This document shows positions 25,448 through 34,296 of a stretch of 64,000 nt of DNA, piece by piece. Under the pieces are notes generated by a model, which had not been told where the DNA came from, searched no databases, and worked only from the letters and a program-made list of their open reading frames with translations. How positions within the stretch are numbered: position 1 is the first letter of the stretch; each line of letters starts with the position of its first letter. Source of the DNA: Pseudomonadota bacterium (lineage in GTDB: Bacteria > Pseudomonadota > Alphaproteobacteria > Rhodospirillales > Magnetospirillaceae); contig JAEXAH010000050.1 in NCBI GenBank assembly GCA_023458315.1, positions 62,001 through 126,000 of the forward strand, read 5' to 3'. The translations under genes and the position numbers were made by a program.

Positions 25448-26212
25448 ATGGGAGACGATTACATCGTCGAAACCCGGAATCTCACCAAGGAGTTTAAGGG
25501 TTTCGTCGCGGTGTCGGACGTCAGTCTGAAAGTGCGGCGGCACACCATCCATGCCCTGATCGGCCCCAACGGCGCGGGCAAGACCACCTGTTTCAACCTG
25601 ATCACCAAATTCCTGCCCGCCTCGCGCGGTCAGATCCTGTTCAACGGCCGCGACATCACCCACGCCAAACCGGCGGCCATCGCCCGCCAGGGCATGGTGC
25701 GCAGTTTCCAGATTTCGGCGGTGTTCGGTCATCTGACCGCGCTGGAGAACGTGCGGGTGGCCTTGCAGCGCAAGCTGGGCACCTCGTTCCAATTCTGGAA
25801 GTCCGACCGGTCGCTGGCCGACCTGGATGGCCGGGCCGAGGAATTGCTGGAGGCGGTGGGCGTGCAGCAATGGCGCGACACCCCGGCGGGCGAGTTGTCC
25901 TATGGCCGCAAGCGGGCGCTGGAAATCGCCACCACCCTGGCGCTGGACCCGGAAATGCTGCTGCTGGACGAGCCCATGGCGGGCATGGGCACCGAGGATG
26001 TGGCCCGCACCGCCCAACTGATCCGGCAGGTGGCCAAGGACCGCACGGTGCTGATGGTCGAGCATAATCTGTCGGTGGTAGCCGATCTGTCGGACACCAT
26101 CACCGTGCTGAAGCTGGGCAAGGTGCTGGCCGAAGGCCCCTATGCCGAGATTTCCGCCAATCCCGAAGTGATCGAGGCGTATATGGGACACGGAGTCGGC
26201 GGCCATGCTTGA
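25448..26212 (+). CDS. ABC transporter ATP-binding protein, LivG type
   Basis: First ATPase of a branched-chain-amino-acid-type (HAAT) importer. The 254-residue protein has Walker A GPNGAGKT, the signature LSYGRKRALEIA and Walker B MLLLDEPMAGMG. It overlaps the second ATPase gene by 8 bases. The transporter's substrate cannot be read from the ATPase; the family takes up amino acids, amides, urea and aromatic acids. Confidence 0.9.
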   Translation: MGDDYIVETRNLTKEFKGFVAVSDVSLKVRRHTIHALIGPNGAGKTTCFNLITKFLPASRGQILFNGRDITHAKPAAIARQGMVRSFQISAVFGHLTALENVRVALQRKLGTSFQFWKSDRSLADLDGRAEELLEAVGVQQWRDTPAGELSYGRKRALEIATTLALDPEMLLLDEPMAGMGTEDVARTAQLIRQVAKDRTVLMVEHNLSVVADLSDTITVLKLGKVLAEGPYAEISANPEVIEAYMGHGVGGHA

Positions 26213-26918
26213 CGGCACTTCCCCCCTGCTCAAGGTCCAGGGCCTGGAGGCGTGGTATGGCGAATCCCACGTCCTGCACGGCATGGATTTCGAAATCCAC
26301 GCGGGCGAGGTGGTGACGCTGCTGGGCCGCAACGGCGTCGGCAAGACCACCACCATGCGCTCGATCATGGGCATGGTGGCCAAGCGCGCCGGGTCCATCG
26401 CCTATGACGGCACCGAAACCATCAGGCTGCCGTCCAACCGCATCGCCCGGCTGGGCGTGGCCTATTGCCCCGAGGAGCGCGGCATCTTCTCGTCCTTGAA
26501 CGTGCGCGAGAATTTGACCCTGCCGCCGGTGGTGCTGCCGGGCGGACTCAGCGTCGAGGAAGTGTACGACCTGTTCCCGCGCTTGCAGGAGCGCGGCTCC
26601 AGCCAGGGCACCAAACTGTCGGGCGGCGAACAGCAGATGCTGGCCATCGCCCGCATCCTGCGCACCGGCGCCAAGCTGCTGCTGCTGGACGAACCCACCG
26701 AGGGCCTGGCCCCGGTCATCGTCCAGCACATCGGCGACATCATCCGCCAGCTCAAGGCACGCGGCTTCACCATCTTGCTGGTGGAACAGAACTTCCACTT
26801 CGCCGCCACCGTCGCCGACCGCCATTACGTGGTCGAACACGGCCGGGTGGTGGACATGATCCCCAACGCCGATCTGTCGGCCAACATGGGAAAGCTGAAG
26901 ACGTATCTTGGGGTGTGA
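26205..26918 (+). CDS. ABC transporter ATP-binding protein, LivF type
   Basis: Second ATPase of the same importer, 237 residues, with Walker A GRNGVGKT, signature LSGGEQQMLAIA and Walker B LLLLDEPTEGLAP. The start at 26205 lies inside the preceding gene's end, implying coupled translation. A palindromic repeat and the binding-protein gene follow. Confidence 0.9.
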   Translation: MLDGTSPLLKVQGLEAWYGESHVLHGMDFEIHAGEVVTLLGRNGVGKTTTMRSIMGMVAKRAGSIAYDGTETIRLPSNRIARLGVAYCPEERGIFSSLNVRENLTLPPVVLPGGLSVEEVYDLFPRLQERGSSQGTKLSGGEQQMLAIARILRTGAKLLLLDEPTEGLAPVIVQHIGDIIRQLKARGFTILLVEQNFHFAATVADRHYVVEHGRVVDMIPNADLSANMGKLKTYLGV

Positions 26919-26936
26919 CGGCCGCGTTCCACACTC

Positions 26937-26996
26937 CGTCATGCCCGGGCTTGACCCGGGCATCCATGGATCGCCGGGTCAAGCCCGGCGATGACG
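26937..26996. repeat. Dispersed palindromic repeat between the transporter genes
   Basis: A near-perfect 60-base dyad: GTCATGCCCGGGCTTGACCC on the left and GGGTCAAGCCCGGCGATGAC on the right, meeting at CATCCATGGATCG. Same family as 15467-15542. In the transcript it would form a long hairpin between livF-type and binding-protein genes, where differential expression is often needed. Confidence 0.85.
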
Positions 26997-27057
26997 ATAG
27001 AAAAGCAAACGAAGGGCGCAAAGCCCTCGAAAACGAAACACATGGAGGAGGAAACTC

Positions 27058-28269
27058 ATGCTCAAGAAGACGTTGGTCGGCGCCGTCGCCGCCCTGGCCG
27101 TGACGGCGGGCACCGCGAACGCGCAATTCACCGACAACAAGGTCAAGATCGGCGTTCTGACCGACCTGTCCGGCACCTATTCCGATCTGGCGGGCCAGGG
27201 TTCGGTGGTGGCGGCCCAGATGGCCATCGACGATTTCGGCGGCAAGCTGAACGGCATGCCCATCGAGATCGTGTCCGCCGACCACCAGAACAAGGCGGAC
27301 ATCGCCTCCAGCATCGCCCGCAAGTGGTACGATACCGAACAGGTTGACGCCATCTTCGACCTGGTGACGACCGCCGCCGCCGTGGCCGTGCGCGAGGTCA
27401 GCCGCGAAAAGGGCAAGGTGGACATGAATTCCGGCGCGGGCTCGACCGTGCTGACCAACGACAAATGCTCGGCCACCGGCTTCCACTGGACCTATGACGT
27501 CTATGCCATGGCGGTGGGCACCGGCAACGCGGTGGTCAAGCAGGGCGGCGATTCGTGGTACTTCCTGACCGCCGACTATGCCTTCGGCCACGATCTCGAG
27601 GCGCAGACCGCCAAGGTGGTCAAGGCCAATGGCGGCGCGGTCAAGGGCGCGGTGCGCCATCCCTTCCCCAACGCCGATTTCTCGTCCTTCCTGTTGCAGG
27701 CCCAGGCGTCGGGCGCCAAGATCATCGGCCTGGCCAATGCCGGGTCCGACACCATCAACGCCATCAAGCAGGCCAAGGAATTTGGCATCACCCAGGCCGG
27801 GCAGTCGCTGGCCGGTCTGCTGGTGTTCATTTCCGACGTGCACTCGCTGGGCCTGGACACCGCCCAGGGCATGATGCTGACCACCGGCTATTACTGGGAC
27901 CGTGACGATTCCAGCCGCGCCTTCGCCAAGCGCTGGAGCGAGAAGATGAAGAACCGCATGCCGACCATGGTGCATGCGGGCGTCTATTCGTCGGTGCTGC
28001 ATTACCTGCGCTCGGTCGAGAAGGCCAAGACCGACGACGGCGCCAAGGTGGCCGAGCAGATCCGCACCCTGCCCATCAAGGACTTCTTCGCCGTCAACGG
28101 CAAGGTCCGCGCCGACGGCCGCATGGTGCACGACATGTATCTGGCCCAGGTCAAGAAGCCGTCCGAGTCCAAGGGGCCGTGGGATTACTACAACATCCTG
28201 CGCACCATCCCCGGCGACGAGGCGTTCAAGCCGCTGGCCGACAGCACCTGCGCGCTGGTCAAGAAGTAA
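27058..28269 (+). CDS. Periplasmic substrate-binding protein of the LivJ/LivK type
   Basis: A 403-residue type I periplasmic binding protein with signal peptide MLKKTLVGAVAALAVTAGTANA and the LivK-type opening VKIGVLTDLSGTYSDLAGQG. It captures the ligand for the surrounding ABC importer. The overall look (GVLTDLSG, ADHQNKADIASSIARKWYD) is like binding proteins for amides or aromatic acids as well as amino acids, so the ligand is open. Strong ribosome-binding site (GGAGGAGG). Confidence 0.88.
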   Translation: MLKKTLVGAVAALAVTAGTANAQFTDNKVKIGVLTDLSGTYSDLAGQGSVVAAQMAIDDFGGKLNGMPIEIVSADHQNKADIASSIARKWYDTEQVDAIFDLVTTAAAVAVREVSREKGKVDMNSGAGSTVLTNDKCSATGFHWTYDVYAMAVGTGNAVVKQGGDSWYFLTADYAFGHDLEAQTAKVVKANGGAVKGAVRHPFPNADFSSFLLQAQASGAKIIGLANAGSDTINAIKQAKEFGITQAGQSLAGLLVFISDVHSLGLDTAQGMMLTTGYYWDRDDSSRAFAKRWSEKMKNRMPTMVHAGVYSSVLHYLRSVEKAKTDDGAKVAEQIRTLPIKDFFAVNGKVRADGRMVHDMYLAQVKKPSESKGPWDYYNILRTIPGDEAFKPLADSTCALVKK

Positions 28270-28329
28270 GAAAAAACCCTTTCCTGCGGGGTGCCCTTCG
28301 GGGCATCCCGTGACGGAGGACGCGTGCCC

Positions 28330-29217
28330 ATGATGACCGTCTTCGGCATTCCGGCGGCGGCACTGTTCGGCCAGCTTCTGCTGGGCCTGATCAACGGTGC
28401 CTTCTACGCCGTGCTCAGCCTGGGCCTGGCCCTGATCTTCGGCCTGCTCAACATCATCAATTTCAGCCACGGCGCCCAATACATGATGGGTGCCTTCGTC
28501 GCCTGGCTGCTGCTGACCTATGCCGGGGCGGGCTATTGGGTGGCGCTGGCGGTGGCGCCGGTGCTGGTGGCGGTGGTGGGCATCGTCATCGAACGCACCA
28601 TGCTGTCGCGGCTGTACAAGCTGGATCACCTGTACGGCCTGCTGCTGACCTTCGGGCTGGCGCTGATCATCGAGGGCGCGTTCCGCCAGCTTTACGGCAT
28701 TTCCGGCATGCCCTATGCGGTGCCCAAGGAACTGGCGGGCGGCTGGAATCTGGGCTTCATGTACCTGCCCATCTATCGCGGCTGGGTGGTGCTGGCCTCG
28801 GCGGTGCTGTGCCTGGCCACCTGGTTCGCCATCGAGAAGACCAAGCTGGGCGCCTATCTGCGCGCCGCCACCGAGAACCCCGCCCTGGTCCAGGCCATGG
28901 GCGTCAACGTGCCGGTGATGATCACCCTGACCTACGGTTTCGGCGTGGCGCTGGCCGCCTTCGCCGGAGTGCTGGCGGCGCCGGTCTATTCGGTCAACCC
29001 GCTGATGGGGTCCAACCTGATCATCGTGGTGTTCGCGGTGGTGGTGATCGGCGGCATGGGCTCGATCATGGGCTCGATCCTGACCGGCTTCATGCTGGGA
29101 CTGCTGGAGGGGCTGACCAAGGTGTTCTATCCCGAGGCGGCATCCACCGTGATCTTCATGGTCATGGTGGTGGTGCTGCTCATCAAGCCCGCCGGGCTGT
29201 TCGGCAAGGGAGCCTGA
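28330..29217 (+). CDS. ABC transporter permease, LivH type
   Basis: Inner-membrane permease of about 295 residues and roughly eight hydrophobic segments; conserved LINGAFYAVLSLGLALIFGL and NIINFSHGAQYMMGAF are typical LivH features. Start at 28330 (MMTVFG) after GGAGG; an in-frame GTG at 28324 or ATG at 28333 is possible. Followed after two bases by the second permease. Confidence 0.9.
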   Translation: MMTVFGIPAAALFGQLLLGLINGAFYAVLSLGLALIFGLLNIINFSHGAQYMMGAFVAWLLLTYAGAGYWVALAVAPVLVAVVGIVIERTMLSRLYKLDHLYGLLLTFGLALIIEGAFRQLYGISGMPYAVPKELAGGWNLGFMYLPIYRGWVVLASAVLCLATWFAIEKTKLGAYLRAATENPALVQAMGVNVPVMITLTYGFGVALAAFAGVLAAPVYSVNPLMGSNLIIVVFAVVVIGGMGSIMGSILTGFMLGLLEGLTKVFYPEAASTVIFMVMVVVLLIKPAGLFGKGA

Positions 29218-29219
29218 CC

Positions 29220-30149
29220 ATGTCGCGCCAAACCATCTTCGTGCTGGTGCTGCTGGCCCTGGCCCTGGCCGCGCCCTTCGGCATCTATCCGGTATTTCTG
29301 ATGAAGGGGTTGTGCTTCGCCCTGTTCGCCGCCGCCTTCAACCTGTTGCTGGGCTATGTGGGCCTGCTGTCGTTCGGCCACGCCATGTTCTTCGGCTGGT
29401 CGGCCTATGTCACCGCCCACGCCGCCAAGGAATGGGGTCTGACGCCCGAACTGGCCATCCTGGCCGGTGTGGCGCTGGCCGCCGTGATGGGCGCGGTGGT
29501 GGGCTGGCTGGCCATCCGTCGCCAGGGCATCTATTTCGCCATGATCACCCTGGCGTTGGCCCAGTTGATGTTCTTCCTGGCGGTGCAGGCGCCGTTCACC
29601 CATGGCGAGGACGGCATCCAGGGCGTGCCGCGCGGCCATCTGTTCGGGCTGATCGACCTCAGCGACACCCTGACCATGTATTATTTCGTGCTGGCGGTGT
29701 TCGTCCTGGCGCTGCTGTTCCTGTACCGGGTGGTGCATTCGCCCTTCGGTCAGGTGCTGAAGGCCATCCGCGACAACGAACCGCGCGCCATTTCCCTGGG
29801 CTATCAGGTGGAACGCTACAAGCTGATCGCCTTCGTGTTGTCGGCGTCGCTGGCCGGGCTGGCCGGGTCGGTGAAAAGTCTGGTGTTCCAGTTGGCGTCG
29901 CTGGCCGACGTGCACTGGCATGCCTCGGGCGAGGTGGTGCTGATGACCCTGCTGGGCGGCGTCGGCACGGTGTTCGGCCCGACCATCGGCGCCTTCCTGG
30001 TCGTCACCATCCAGAACTACTTCTCGGAAGCCGGATCGTGGGTCACGATCATCCAGGGCGTGATCTTCGTGATCTGCGTGCTGGCCTTCCGCAGCGGCAT
30101 CGTCGGCGTGCTGGCGCCGTTCCTCAAGAAGCGGGGAATTCAAGCATGA
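29220..30149 (+). CDS. ABC transporter permease, LivM type
   Basis: Second permease, 309 residues, with LivM features LLLGYVGLLSFGHAMFFG and the cytoplasmic EAA-like loop KAIRDNEPRAISLGYQ. Its stop overlaps the uspA start (ATGA), so the stress protein is translationally coupled to the transporter. Confidence 0.9.
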   Translation: MSRQTIFVLVLLALALAAPFGIYPVFLMKGLCFALFAAAFNLLLGYVGLLSFGHAMFFGWSAYVTAHAAKEWGLTPELAILAGVALAAVMGAVVGWLAIRRQGIYFAMITLALAQLMFFLAVQAPFTHGEDGIQGVPRGHLFGLIDLSDTLTMYYFVLAVFVLALLFLYRVVHSPFGQVLKAIRDNEPRAISLGYQVERYKLIAFVLSASLAGLAGSVKSLVFQLASLADVHWHASGEVVLMTLLGGVGTVFGPTIGAFLVVTIQNYFSEAGSWVTIIQGVIFVICVLAFRSGIVGVLAPFLKKRGIQA

Positions 30150-30958
30150 TCAAGGACATCCTGGTTCACCTGGACGGCGAATCCCGCGACGGATTGCGGG
30201 TGCAGACGGGGCTGGAACTGGCGGCGCGCTTCGGTGGCCGCGTCACCGGCCTGTTCGCCCGCTCGGAACGCCAGGGCGCGGCGGCGGTGGCGCGCCGCGC
30301 CTCGGATGCGCTGGCCGAGACGGCGCGCCAGTCCCAGGACCTGTTCACCGCCGCCACGGCGGGCAGCGACGTGCCCGCCCGCTGGTGGGGGCTGGCCCAT
30401 GGCGAAACCGGCCACGTCCTGCACGAAACCATGGTGGCGGCCCGCTTCCACGATCTGACCATCCTGGGCCAGCACCATGACGGTGCCCCCTGCCCCGAGG
30501 AACTGGTCGAGCATGTCATCCAGAATGCCGGACGTCCGGTGCTGGTGCTGCCGTCGGTCGGCACTTATCCCACCATCGCCACCAACGCCCTGGTGGCGTG
30601 GAACGGCAGCCGCGAGGCGGCCCGCGCCCTGCACGATGCCATGCCGTTGCTGGAACAGGCCGGGCGGGTGGAAATCCTGACGGTGCGCGGACAGGTGCCG
30701 CGCCCGGCCGACGGGCTGAAGCTGCCGCCGCTGTCCATCCACGACCATCTGGCCGCCCACGGCGTCACCGTGGCCCGCGACGTGCTGGCGGGCGACGATA
30801 TCGGCATCATGGATTTGCTGCTGTCGCGCGCCTTCGACCAGGGCGCCGACCTGCTGGTCATGGGCGCCCAGGGCAGCGGCCCCCTGCCGTTCGGCAAGGG
30901 GGCGGGCACCCGCCACATCCTGCGGCACATGACATTGCCGGTGTTGATGTCCCATTAG
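30146..30958 (+). CDS. Tandem universal stress protein (UspA family)
   Basis: A 270-residue protein with two Usp domains: the first opens MIKDILVHLDGE, the second near residue 148 (ATNALVAWNGSREAARAL). The second has a nucleotide-binding loop GAQGSGPLPFGKGAGTRHI; the first is degenerate. Overlap with the permease gene suggests it senses or modulates the importer, which is an inference. A 7-bp inverted repeat AATCAGT / ACTGATT just after the stop might be a weak terminator. Confidence 0.87.
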   Translation: MIKDILVHLDGESRDGLRVQTGLELAARFGGRVTGLFARSERQGAAAVARRASDALAETARQSQDLFTAATAGSDVPARWWGLAHGETGHVLHETMVAARFHDLTILGQHHDGAPCPEELVEHVIQNAGRPVLVLPSVGTYPTIATNALVAWNGSREAARALHDAMPLLEQAGRVEILTVRGQVPRPADGLKLPPLSIHDHLAAHGVTVARDVLAGDDIGIMDLLLSRAFDQGADLLVMGAQGSGPLPFGKGAGTRHILRHMTLPVLMSH

Positions 30959-31099
30959 GCGAAAATCAGTATCGGACTGATTCGACACGATAAAATTGGG
31001 GATTTTTTACAGGTCGTTCACATTTGCCGGAAACTTTATTAACCACTCCCCCTATACTCTCCGCCAGTAACAAATATGTCTTATGGAAGGGGCGGAAGG

Positions 31100-31624
31100 A
31101 TGTCAGCGGTGGAGCGCACACTCACCGGCCGGGAGCGGACGTTTCCTGAAGACGAGATCATCGTCTCGAAGACCGATCCCAAGGGTCGGCTGACCTATGT
31201 GAACGACGTGTTCCTCAAGGTGTCCGACTACACCGAAGAGGAATGCATCGGCCAGCCGCACAGCATGATCCGCCACCCCGACATGCCGCGCGCCATCTTC
31301 AAGCTGCTGTGGGATTCCATCTCCTCGGGCCGCGAGGTTTTCGCCTATGTGAACAACCGGGCGAAGAATGGCGATCATTATTGGGTTCTGGCGCACGTCA
31401 CCCCCAATTTCGGGCCATCGGGCGAGATCGTCGGCTACCATTCCAACCGTCGCGTCCCCGTCAAGGGCGCCCTCGACAAGATCAAGCCGCTGTATCAGGC
31501 GCTGCTGGACACCGAGCGCGCTGCGCCCGACCGCAAGCTGGGGCTGGATGCGTCCTTCAAGCAACTCAACGATCTCCTGGCCCGCGAGGGAAAGAGCTAT
31601 GGCGAATTCATCTTCGGTCTCTAA
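31100..31624 (+). CDS. Aer-type PAS sensor protein (split aerotaxis receptor, PAS part)
   Basis: A 174-residue PAS-domain protein closely resembling the FAD-binding PAS of the aerotaxis receptor Aer: GQPHSMIRHPDMPRAIF and KNGDHYWVLAHVTPNF are nearly the Aer sequences. It ends after the linker without a membrane or signalling domain. The start at 31100 has GGAAGG 9 bases upstream; an ATG at 31076 is also in frame. The downstream receptor gene starts 26 bases before this stop, in another frame. Redox or oxygen sensing is expected. Confidence 0.88.
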   Translation: MSAVERTLTGRERTFPEDEIIVSKTDPKGRLTYVNDVFLKVSDYTEEECIGQPHSMIRHPDMPRAIFKLLWDSISSGREVFAYVNNRAKNGDHYWVLAHVTPNFGPSGEIVGYHSNRRVPVKGALDKIKPLYQALLDTERAAPDRKLGLDASFKQLNDLLAREGKSYGEFIFGL

Positions 31625-32900
31625 GGCGCAACAGGCGGTTCTCGCCACACTGGCCGCCACACTGGCCGTCGCGCTGCTGGTCGCCATGCTGGAATCCTGG
31701 TGGCTGAAGCTGCCGTTGGCGTTGCTGCCGCTGATCCCGGCATTCCTGGCCTTCAGCAACCTCAAGCGCGCGGTGTCCAGCATCGAAAAGGCTTCGGCGG
31801 TGTGCGCCGCCGCCGCCCGCGGCGACCTCAACGCGCGCATCCTGGGCATCCGCGGCCATGGCAATGTCGGCCAGATGCTGCGCAACATCAACCGCGTGCT
31901 GGATCTGACCGAGGCGTTCTGCAAGGAATCCGAGGCCGCCATGCAATGCGCCATGGAACGCCAGTATTACCGCAAGATTCTCACCACCGGCCTGCGCGGC
32001 GATTTCGTCAAGCACGCCACCACCATCAACCGGTCGCTTGATCTGATGCAGGACCGCGACGCCGCCGCCCTGCGCTTCGCCGAGGACAACGTGCGCACGC
32101 TGGTGCAGGAAGTCTCGGCCGCCTCGGCGCAGCTTCAGGCCAATTCCCAGCGCCTGACCGAGAACGTCAACGCCGCCATGCAAGAGGCGGTCAGTTCGGC
32201 CGCCGCCGCCGAGCAGGCGTCGGGCAACGTCCAGGCGGTGGCCGCCGCCACCGAGGAACTGGCGTCGTCCTTCGGCGAGATCAACCGCCAGACCGCCCTG
32301 GCCACCTCCATTTCCGCCACCGCCTCGGAAAAGGCCCGCCAGACCGACGCCACCGTGCGGGCACTGGGCGAGGCGGCCAGCCGTATCGGCAGCGTGCTGG
32401 AACTGATCCAGGACATCGCCGCCAAGACCAACCTGCTGGCGCTGAACGCCACCATCGAGGCCGCCCGCGCCGGCGAGGCCGGCAAGGGCTTCGCCGTGGT
32501 CGCGCACGAGGTCAAGCAACTGGCCGCCCAGACGGCGCGGGCCACCCAGGACATCGCCACCCACGTCAACGACATCCGCCAGGTGTCGGAAGAAGCGGGC
32601 AACGCCATCGAGATGATCGCCCAGACCGTCGGCGACATCGAAGTGACCGCCGCCACCGTGGCGGGCGCCGTCGAGGAACAGGCGGCGGTGACGCAGGAAA
32701 TCTCGCGCAATGTGGTCCAGGCGGCGGGCGGCACCGGCACCGTGTCGGATTCCCTGGGGGTGATCCGCGACACCGCCGACCGCAACAACCAGGAAGCGAC
32801 GCAAATTTCCGGCGCCGCCGCCAATCTGGCCGACAAGGCCGAAGACCTGCGCCGTCAGGTGGACGGCTTCATCGCCCAGATCAAGGGCAAGGCGGCTTAA
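31599..32900 (+). CDS. Methyl-accepting chemotaxis protein (split aerotaxis receptor, signalling part)
   Basis: A 433-residue transducer starting with a hydrophobic hairpin of two membrane segments joined by about four residues (ESWW), just as in Aer, then a HAMP-like region and the kinase-control hairpin with tip IAAKTNLLALNATIEAARAGE. There is no periplasmic ligand domain and no C-terminal CheR tether. It overlaps the PAS gene by 26 bases in a +1 frame relation, so the two products probably form one receptor. GAGGG upstream serves as ribosome-binding site. Confidence 0.88.
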   Translation: MANSSSVSKAQQAVLATLAATLAVALLVAMLESWWLKLPLALLPLIPAFLAFSNLKRAVSSIEKASAVCAAAARGDLNARILGIRGHGNVGQMLRNINRVLDLTEAFCKESEAAMQCAMERQYYRKILTTGLRGDFVKHATTINRSLDLMQDRDAAALRFAEDNVRTLVQEVSAASAQLQANSQRLTENVNAAMQEAVSSAAAAEQASGNVQAVAAATEELASSFGEINRQTALATSISATASEKARQTDATVRALGEAASRIGSVLELIQDIAAKTNLLALNATIEAARAGEAGKGFAVVAHEVKQLAAQTARATQDIATHVNDIRQVSEEAGNAIEMIAQTVGDIEVTAATVAGAVEEQAAVTQEISRNVVQAAGGTGTVSDSLGVIRDTADRNNQEATQISGAAANLADKAEDLRRQVDGFIAQIKGKAA

Positions 32901-32957
32901 CGGGTCCAGAATGACGTCCGTTGTGCGGGTGCACGCTGAGGCGTCCTGCTTCCGAAC

Positions 32958-33407
32958 CTATTCCCTGGTCCGCACCACCAGCGGCGTGATGAAGGTCTGA
33001 ACCACCCCGCCCCCGGCATCCAGGGTTTCCACGCGCATGCGGGCGATGCCCTGGCCGGGGCGCGACCGCAGGACGCGGGTTTCCAACACCTCGGCCCGCA
33101 CCCGCAGCACGTCGCCCGGCCGCACCGGGCGGTGCCAGCGCAACTCCTCGATTCCGGCGCCGATCATGCCACCGGTCGGGCGCAGCGGCCCCGTCACCAG
33201 CAAACGCATGGTCAGGCAGGCGGTGTGCCAGCCGCTGGCCGCCAATCCCTGGAAGAAACTGTCTGCCGCCCCCGCCTCGTCCAGATGAAAGATTTGCGGG
33301 TCCCACTGCGCCGCGAATGCCTTGATGTTGTCGGCCGTCACCGCGTAGGTGTCGGACAGGAACGTCCGACCGACCACCAGATCCTCCAGATACAGCGCCT
33401 CGCCCAT
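32958..33407 (-). CDS. MaoC-like dehydratase / hotdog-fold protein
   Basis: A 149-residue hotdog-fold protein of the MaoC (R-specific enoyl-CoA hydratase-like) family: EDLVVGRTFLSDTYAVTADNI, then DPQIFHLDEAGA, where the Asp and His of the catalytic D-x4-H pattern sit, and RPGDVLRVRAEVLE. Likely acts on an acyl-CoA or acyl-ACP in the cytoplasm; substrate unknown. ATG at 33407 chosen for the AGGAG site and domain start. Divergent from the DUF4197 gene. Confidence 0.82.
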   Translation of the reverse strand: MGEALYLEDLVVGRTFLSDTYAVTADNIKAFAAQWDPQIFHLDEAGAADSFFQGLAASGWHTACLTMRLLVTGPLRPTGGMIGAGIEELRWHRPVRPGDVLRVRAEVLETRVLRSRPGQGIARMRVETLDAGGGVVQTFITPLVVRTRE

Positions 33408-33511
33408 GGGTTGCCCTTCTCCTGCCTCATTCGGTTGTAGGATAGAAGAGCACACCATATCTGGGGTACCATGCGGCAATGAATATTTCTAAACCACGGG
33501 GGATAGAAACC

Positions 33512-34270
33512 ATGCGGGTCGCCGTGATCGCCGCCGCGCTGCTGTTGCCGGGGGCCGCCTTTGCCCAGGGATCGTTGCTGGACGTGGGCAAGAGCGTGCT
33601 GCAACAGCAGATGAACCAGTCGGGCGGCGGGTCGTCCGCGACCGCGTCGGGCAACCGGGGCAGCGGGCTGTCCACCACCGACATCGCCGCCGGTCTGAAA
33701 GAGGCGCTGCGCCAGGGCTCGACCGCCGTCACCCAACGCCTGGGCCGCGCCGACGGCTTCAACGCCGATCCCAAGGCGCACATCCCCCTGCCCGACACCC
33801 TGCGCCAGGTCCAGAGCGGCCTGAAGATGGCGGGCATGTCGGGACTGGCCGACGATCTGGAACTCAAGCTGAACCGCGCCGCCGAGGCCGCCACCCCAAA
33901 GGCCCGCGAGATTTTCGCCAAGGCGCTGGAAAGGATGACGCTGGACGACGCCCGCGCCATCCTGAACGGACCGCAGGACAGTGCCACCCAGTACTTCAAG
34001 CGGGCCATGAGCCCCGACCTCAAGACCGCCTTCCGCCCGGTGATCGACCAGACCGTCGCTGAGGCCGGAGCGGTGAAATCGTTCGAGGCCATGACCGCCT
34101 CGGCCAAGGGCCTGCCCATGGTCGGCGACGGTCGCGCCATGCTGACCGATCACGTTCTGGATTACGCCCTGTCCGGCATCTTCGGCTATCTGGCCGAGGA
34201 AGAGGCCGCCATCCGCTCCAACCCGGCCAAGCGCGGCAGCGACCTGCTGCGCAAGGTCTTCGCCAACTGA
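33512..34270 (+). CDS. DUF4197 family exported protein
   Basis: A 252-residue protein with signal peptide MRVAVIAAALLLPGAAFAQ, a Ser/Gly/Thr-rich linker, and the DUF4197 region (DIAAGLKEALRQGSTAVTQRLG, then KAHIPLPDTLRQV). The family is predicted periplasmic and uncharacterised. Start at 33512 follows GGGGGA and opens the signal; an ATG at 33479 is in frame but unsupported. The AsmA gene follows 26 bases downstream, so the two may be co-transcribed. Confidence 0.82.
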   Translation: MRVAVIAAALLLPGAAFAQGSLLDVGKSVLQQQMNQSGGGSSATASGNRGSGLSTTDIAAGLKEALRQGSTAVTQRLGRADGFNADPKAHIPLPDTLRQVQSGLKMAGMSGLADDLELKLNRAAEAATPKAREIFAKALERMTLDDARAILNGPQDSATQYFKRAMSPDLKTAFRPVIDQTVAEAGAVKSFEAMTASAKGLPMVGDGRAMLTDHVLDYALSGIFGYLAEEEAAIRSNPAKRGSDLLRKVFAN

Positions 34271-34296
34271 CCCGCCAGGGATAAAGGACCCCCGCC

